DNA of 16,911 nucleotides. Source: JAKJGA01 sp029554345. GTDB taxonomy: Bacteria; Spirochaetota; UBA4802; JAFGJZ01. Below are positions 13,612-16,911 of this stretch, one piece after another; the first letter of the stretch is position 1, and every line of letters starts with the position of its first letter. The position numbers and the translations under genes were made by a program. Below the pieces are notes generated by a model. It did no database searches. It was not told the DNA's origin and worked only from the letters and a program-made list of their open reading frames with translations. The DNA lies in NCBI GenBank assembly GCA_035395685.1, contig DAOPBR010000052.1:1-16911 (forward strand). Reading direction: 5' to 3'.

Positions 13612-14334
13612 ATGGGAATTCTTTTAGGTGTAAATATTGATCATGTGGCGACGCTAAGGCAGGCGAGAGGCGGTTCGGAGCCATCGGTAATTGACGCTGC
13701 TCTAATATGTGAACGCTGCGGAGTAAACGGAATAACGATTCACCTTCGGGAAGACAGAAGACATATTCAGGACGCCGATCTTTTTCAGATTAAAGAGCGC
13801 ATTTCGATCAAGCTCAATCTTGAAATGGCGCTTTCTGATGATGTTATTTCCGTAGCAAAAAAGGCAAAGCCTCATATGGTAACGATTGTGCCTGAGAAAC
13901 GAATGGAAGTTACTACCGAGGGCGGTCTTGATGTTGTATCTAATTTTGAAAAAATAAAGTCGCTCGTCGAGGATTTTAAACAATCAGGAATTGCATCATC
14001 CCTCTTTATCGAACCGGATATGAAAACAATTGATTTTTCACATAAAACGGGTGCGGAATATGTTGAGTTTCATACCGGAAGCTATTCTTTAAAAACAGAA
14101 TCAAGCGAAATAGATTATGAGCTGAAACGCTTATATGACGCAGCGGCTGCTGCAACAGCTGCGGGTCTTATTGTGAATGCAGGGCATGGCTTAAATTATA
14201 CTAACGTTATTCCCGTTCTCAAAATGGAAAAACTTCACGAACTTAATATCGGACATTCGATAATTTCAAGATCTGTTTTCACTGGTCTTGAAAGTGCAGT
14301 CATAGAAATGAAAAATATTCTGGACAGGGGATGA
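13612..14334 (+). CDS. pdxJ: Pyridoxine 5'-phosphate synthase
   Basis: Condenses 1-deoxy-xylulose 5-phosphate with 3-amino-2-oxopropyl phosphate to give pyridoxine phosphate, the last ring-closing step of the DXP-dependent vitamin B6 route. The 240 residues hold NIDHVATLRQARGGSEPS (8-25, with His11), ITIHLREDRRHIQ (41-53, His44), LNLEMA (69-74, Glu71) and NAGHGLNY (189-196, His192), which correspond to the known active-site residues of E. coli PdxJ. GAGG at 13604-13607 serves as the ribosome site. The stop is one base before the next start. The organism would need the PdxA partner elsewhere in the genome. Confidence 0.97.
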   Translation: MGILLGVNIDHVATLRQARGGSEPSVIDAALICERCGVNGITIHLREDRRHIQDADLFQIKERISIKLNLEMALSDDVISVAKKAKPHMVTIVPEKRMEVTTEGGLDVVSNFEKIKSLVEDFKQSGIASSLFIEPDMKTIDFSHKTGAEYVEFHTGSYSLKTESSEIDYELKRLYDAAAAATAAGLIVNAGHGLNYTNVIPVLKMEKLHELNIGHSIISRSVFTGLESAVIEMKNILDRG

Positions 14335-14335
14335 T

Positions 14336-14548
14336 GTGAGCGTACTGGCTTTTATTCTCATATTTATAGGCGTTGTTCTGCTTATGTTTTTTTTGAAGAT
14401 TGCTTTTGCAGTATTCCGTATGTTTTATTCTGTGAGAAAAATTTCCAAAAATGCTAAAAAAGCCTCATTTGCAAAATCAAATTATTCAAGACAGACAGGA
14501 TCAGGGAGGATTATCGAGCTTGATAAAGATCAGTATAAGATCGATTAA
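14336..14548 (+). CDS. Small single-TM protein (DUF4834-like layout)
   Basis: A 70-residue protein: one long hydrophobic helix at the N-terminus (about 3-31, VLAFILIFIGVVLLMFFLKI with an aromatic end), then a basic stretch (VRKISKNAKKASFAKSN) and a polar tail (IIELDKDQYKID). The layout resembles DUF4834 small membrane proteins, but I cannot claim homology. The GTG start is supported by AGGGG at 14326-14330, 5 bases before, and by the stop of pdxJ one base upstream. The last 29 bases overlap the start of the next lipoprotein gene. Topology with the basic side in the cytoplasm is expected. Confidence 0.7.
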   Translation: MSVLAFILIFIGVVLLMFFLKIAFAVFRMFYSVRKISKNAKKASFAKSNYSRQTGSGRIIELDKDQYKID

Positions 14549-14939
14549 ACCCCTGCTGTGCCTGATGTGTCTGCTGATTTCTTTCTGTTCAAAAGAGAAA
14601 GGTGAGTTTGCGTACAAATTTGCCGATATGGACGGTTACCGCAGACTTGATTCTGAAGCAGAATTTTCCATCAATGATAAGATTCAATGGATTTATAAGT
14701 TTCCGAAGTCAAAAGAAATTCGGAAGCTTGGTATTGTTGTCCAGAAAAAAGAAACTGTTTGGGTTGATGTTTATAAAGATAAAGGTGTTGTTTTTCCCGC
14801 TTCGGGAATTTATTACGGTGAAATCGATTCGCTTGATGAAGGCCGTTACCGTATAACAGTTATGCAGCTTGAAGGTCTTGATTATAAATTCTATGATGCA
14901 ATTGAAATAATTGTAAATGACTTTGAAGAGGAATTTTAG
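14520..14939 (+). CDS. Lipoprotein with unusual lipobox, TTG start nested in the previous gene
   Basis: A 139-residue protein I do not recognise. I chose the TTG at 14520 because GGGAGGA at 14504-14510 lies 9 bases before it, and because it gives a compact signal peptide MIKISIRSIKPLLCLMCLLI followed by SFC at Cys23. The lipobox (ISFC) has Phe at -1, which is not standard; Cys17 (CLMC) is another, less likely site. The mature part is beta-rich with 'MDGYRRLDSEAEFSINDKI' and 'FPASGIYYGEIDSLDEGRY' segments, which suggests an immunoglobulin-like or similar beta sandwich. The frame overlaps the gene before it by 29 bases; its TAG overlaps the next GTG start by one base. Confidence 0.7.
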   Translation: MIKISIRSIKPLLCLMCLLISFCSKEKGEFAYKFADMDGYRRLDSEAEFSINDKIQWIYKFPKSKEIRKLGIVVQKKETVWVDVYKDKGVVFPASGIYYGEIDSLDEGRYRITVMQLEGLDYKFYDAIEIIVNDFEEEF

Positions 14940-15751
14940 TGTTCAGTGACCATTTCGGAAATCCGATTGAACTCGATTCCGCTTCGATTTTCTCGCGCGG
15001 TTGTGCATATATTCTAGACAGAATATTTCTTGGAATATTCTGGCTTCTCTTGATATGGCTTGCAATATTTCTTCAAAAACTCGGAATATGGGATTCTCTT
15101 GCATCCGCATCTGATTCAATTTCATCCGAATCTTCATCAGGAAATGACCTTGGTGAAATTGCCATGACCATAATCATTTCAATATTGGTTTTTGTTGCTT
15201 ATGCAATATTTTTATTTCCGGTTACATTGACTGAATATTTTTTAAAAGGACGTTCTCCGGGCAAGCTTATATGCGGAATAACTATAATCAGTGAAAACGG
15301 AGAAAGACCTTCTTTCTATCAAATATTTATGAGGGCGATTCTGCGGGATATAGAATCAATGTTCGGAGTTATTTTTATTCTCGCAACGCCGCGAAGACAG
15401 ACATTTTATGATATTTTGTGTTCGACGGTTGTAAAGAACATGCGCAGAAAAAGAACGCGCATGCCTGATCTTAATTCTTCAAAAGGAGCTTTTGTTCTAG
15501 ATTTCAGATATCAGGCAAAGGCAATCCTCTGGCAAAGGTATTATCTTTCCATGATTCCGCAGATTATTTCCGGTACTCATTCCGAGATTTATACAGTTTC
15601 AAAAATAATCAGGGTTCTTACAGATAATATCCCGCCTATGAAAAACAGATTTATGACAGAAGGTGATGATGCGGTTTTGCGGAATAAAAAAATTCTTGAG
15701 GATTTTTCCGAGGCACTTGACAGAGGAGGAGTCCAATGGGTGAGTCGCTGA
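14939..15751 (+). CDS. RDD-domain membrane protein
   Basis: A 270-residue protein whose first 165 residues form an RDD domain: IFSRGCAYILDRIFLGIFWLL (Arg20 and Asp27 of the RDD motif, first TM about 28-46), a Ser/Asp-rich loop (55-72), the second and third hydrophobic parts (75-97), FLKGRSPGKLICGITII (101-117) and the end RRQTFYDILCSTVV with Asp158. The rest (170-270) is hydrophilic and helical. RDD proteins are little understood; some act as sodium/proton antiporters. The start is GTG, with GAGGAA at 14928-14933, sharing a base with the previous stop. Its end overlaps the SpoIIM-family gene by 16 bases. The pair RDD-SpoIIM is often seen upstream of MoxR/vWA genes. Confidence 0.85.
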   Translation: MFSDHFGNPIELDSASIFSRGCAYILDRIFLGIFWLLLIWLAIFLQKLGIWDSLASASDSISSESSSGNDLGEIAMTIIISILVFVAYAIFLFPVTLTEYFLKGRSPGKLICGITIISENGERPSFYQIFMRAILRDIESMFGVIFILATPRRQTFYDILCSTVVKNMRRKRTRMPDLNSSKGAFVLDFRYQAKAILWQRYYLSMIPQIISGTHSEIYTVSKIIRVLTDNIPPMKNRFMTEGDDAVLRNKKILEDFSEALDRGGVQWVSR

Positions 15752-16770
15752 GTAAATTTCTTTCGCGCCGTCCAGTTCTTGTCGATCCGAATTCCACACG
15801 TAAAAAGCCGCGTGATCTAAAGTCTTTTTATACTTTCTGGAAGAAAATGGATTCAACCGCTTCAGATATCTCATTCATCAGATCACGCTATTTTGCTCAC
15901 GGGACTATCGCCGAAAGATATCAGATGTATGTAAAAACGGTAATTTCTTTTTTTAAAACAGGATACAGAGATTCAAATGCCGTACTTTATCACGATAAAA
16001 CTGGTTCTTTCCGAGTTAATAAAAGGCATATTTTCTTTTCATTTTTTTTAAGAAGGCTCCGTATTCATAACGAGACAATGAGATCTGCCTTTCCGTGGAT
16101 TCTTATGTTTGCGGTTCTTTTTACATCAGCCGCATTGGCTGCATTTGCTTCGACTTCTCTTTTTACTCATTACGGAGAATTTTTTCTGCCGCAGCATATT
16201 CAGGAAAATCTTTCACGGGGAGAGCTTTGGACGAATGTATTGTCGGAGGATCCGGTTTCCGGCGGTGTCGGCATAATTGTAAATAACGTTCTGGTGACTC
16301 TTAAAGCTTTTTGTTACGGAATAGTCTTCGGAATTCCCAGCATTTTTATCGCTGTTTTCAACGGATGGCATCTCGGAAGCATAATGGCCGCTACACATAA
16401 GTTTTCGATGGCGCTTAATCTAGTTCAGTTTGTTTTAAATCATGGAATTCTTGAAATTTCGATTATTATTTTTGCTTCCGCCATTGGAATGAAAACCGGA
16501 TTATCATTTTTCTTCGTTCCCAAAGGCAGCAAATTGTCATATTTTGCGGAAGAATTCTGGAAGGGCATTAATTCGCTTTTAATATTTTTTGTGTGGCTTT
16601 TTGTCTGTGGAGTAGTCGAGAGCCAGATATCTCCGGCTATGGGAAAACGTATGGCTCACACTAAAGCAATTACGGAGGCTTTGATTACAGGTCTCATGCT
16701 TTTCGGTATATATTTTATTATTCATCATGGAGTTTACTTGTATGCAGGAATTAAGAATAGAAAACGATAA
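15736..16770 (+). CDS. SpoIIM (DUF95) family membrane protein
   Basis: A 344-residue protein with a hydrophilic N-terminal region (1-112, including a basic LSRRP..TRKKPRDL part) and about five membrane helices (about 118-140, 180-207, 222-255, 277-295, 312-333). The conserved SpoIIM/DUF95 core is visible: NNVLVTLKAFCYGIVFGIPS (183-202), FNGWHLGSI (208-216) and LNHGILEIS (234-242, with the His-Gly-x-x-Glu pair). In Bacillus SpoIIM works with SpoIID/SpoIIP in engulfment. In non-sporulating bacteria the family has another, unknown envelope role, and nothing else in the window suggests sporulation. GGAGGAG at 15725-15731 supports the ATG, which lies inside the RDD gene; its end overlaps the next gene by 29 bases. 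Confidence 0.88.
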   Translation: MGESLSKFLSRRPVLVDPNSTRKKPRDLKSFYTFWKKMDSTASDISFIRSRYFAHGTIAERYQMYVKTVISFFKTGYRDSNAVLYHDKTGSFRVNKRHIFFSFFLRRLRIHNETMRSAFPWILMFAVLFTSAALAAFASTSLFTHYGEFFLPQHIQENLSRGELWTNVLSEDPVSGGVGIIVNNVLVTLKAFCYGIVFGIPSIFIAVFNGWHLGSIMAATHKFSMALNLVQFVLNHGILEISIIIFASAIGMKTGLSFFFVPKGSKLSYFAEEFWKGINSLLIFFVWLFVCGVVESQISPAMGKRMAHTKAITEALITGLMLFGIYFIIHHGVYLYAGIKNRKR

Positions 16771-16911
16771 TACCGGTTTTGATAAACCGGCTGTTGTGCG
16801 CAATGTCAGCGACATGCTTTCGTCAGCGTTTAAGCATGTTCCCAAGATTATCAAAAGCAATTTAAACCTGATAATTATAATGTCTATTGCCGCCTTGGTT
16901 CTAGCAGGAGT
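16742..16911 (+). CDS. N-terminal part of a further membrane protein (cut by window end)
   Basis: An open frame of 56 complete codons from ATG 16742 to the window edge, with no stop. It begins MQELRIENDNTGFDKPAVVR and passes to a hydrophobic stretch (SNLNLIIIMSIAALVLAG) that looks like a first transmembrane helix. GGAG at 16730-16733 could serve as ribosome site. It starts 29 bases before the SpoIIM-family stop, the same coupled style as the genes before it. In related RDD-SpoIIM clusters the next genes encode membrane proteins and then MoxR and vWA-type (DUF58) proteins, so it is probably part of that set; its family cannot be named from this fragment. Confidence 0.65.
   Translation, partial: MQELRIENDNTGFDKPAVVRNVSDMLSSAFKHVPKIIKSNLNLIIIMSIAALVLAG
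16773..16790. other. Perfect hairpin at the start of the last gene
   Basis: CCGGTTT (16773-16779), loop TGAT, AAACCGG (16784-16790): a 7-bp stem 2 bases after the SpoIIM-family stop and inside codons 11-17 of the next gene. No T-run follows, so it is not a typical terminator. Confidence 0.5.

Noticed and set aside
15736..16770. Evidence for endospore formation from the SpoIIM-family gene
   Set aside because: SpoIIM/DUF95 proteins are widespread in non-sporulating bacteria and no other sporulation gene is present; the envelope genes indicate a diderm.

Overview
The window is a dense, low-to-medium GC (about 40% by eye) bacterial chromosome segment. It has about 23 protein genes, many of them overlapping at ATGA or TAATG junctions. 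No tRNA, rRNA, CRISPR, insertion sequence or phage gene is visible. A FlgM of spirochaete type (starting MVIDKIGN) under a near-perfect sigma-28 promoter and a CheW show a motile, chemotactic cell. The lipoproteins, an outer-membrane barrel ending in Phe, and a UPF0164/PorV-type protein show a diderm. A 29-residue bS22/mS38-like ribosomal protein and an RDD-SpoIIM membrane cluster fit the same picture. I favour Spirochaetota or a neighbouring diderm lineage, at about 60%. The 100-N gap flanked by a 55-bp duplicate indicates a draft or metagenome scaffold.

Region 1 (1-3884, + strand) is an information-processing operon: the end of yicC/yloC, remA (DUF370), gmk, an omega-like rpoZ, miaA and hfq, then a divergent SPFH/HflC-like membrane protein, and finally the 29-aa ribosomal protein with a clear terminator. 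The front half matches the Bacillus yloC-remA-gmk-rpoZ order; the back half matches the enterobacterial miaA-hfq-hfl order. miaA is interrupted only by the scaffold gap. Removing the gap and one copy of the 55-bp duplicate gives a 304-aa MiaA in frame.

Region 2 (3910-7613) holds an orphan membrane protein and cheW behind a sigma-70-type promoter (+ strand). On the - strand are rsmI, flgM with its sigma-28 promoter and a terminator, then a protein with the iron-ADH fold in which all four metal-ligand positions and the GGGSxxD motif appear substituted. cheW and the ADH-like gene meet tail to tail, with both stops inside one hairpin.

Region 3 (7698-11030, + strand) is an envelope cluster: a secreted FecR-domain protein with a helical tail, a small lipoprotein, a terminator, a second lipoprotein, a freestanding FlgD-Ig-like domain protein, and a UPF0164/PorV-like outer-membrane barrel.

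Region 4 (11030-14939) is a tightly coupled run: folP (folate), cdaA and cdaR (c-di-AMP synthesis and its regulator), pdxJ (vitamin B6), a one-TM small protein, and a lipoprotein with a TTG start nested in the gene before it.

Region 5 (14939-16911) holds an RDD membrane protein, a SpoIIM-family (DUF95) membrane protein and the first 56 codons of a further membrane protein, each overlapping the next. It is the start of a conserved membrane gene cluster that continues beyond the window.
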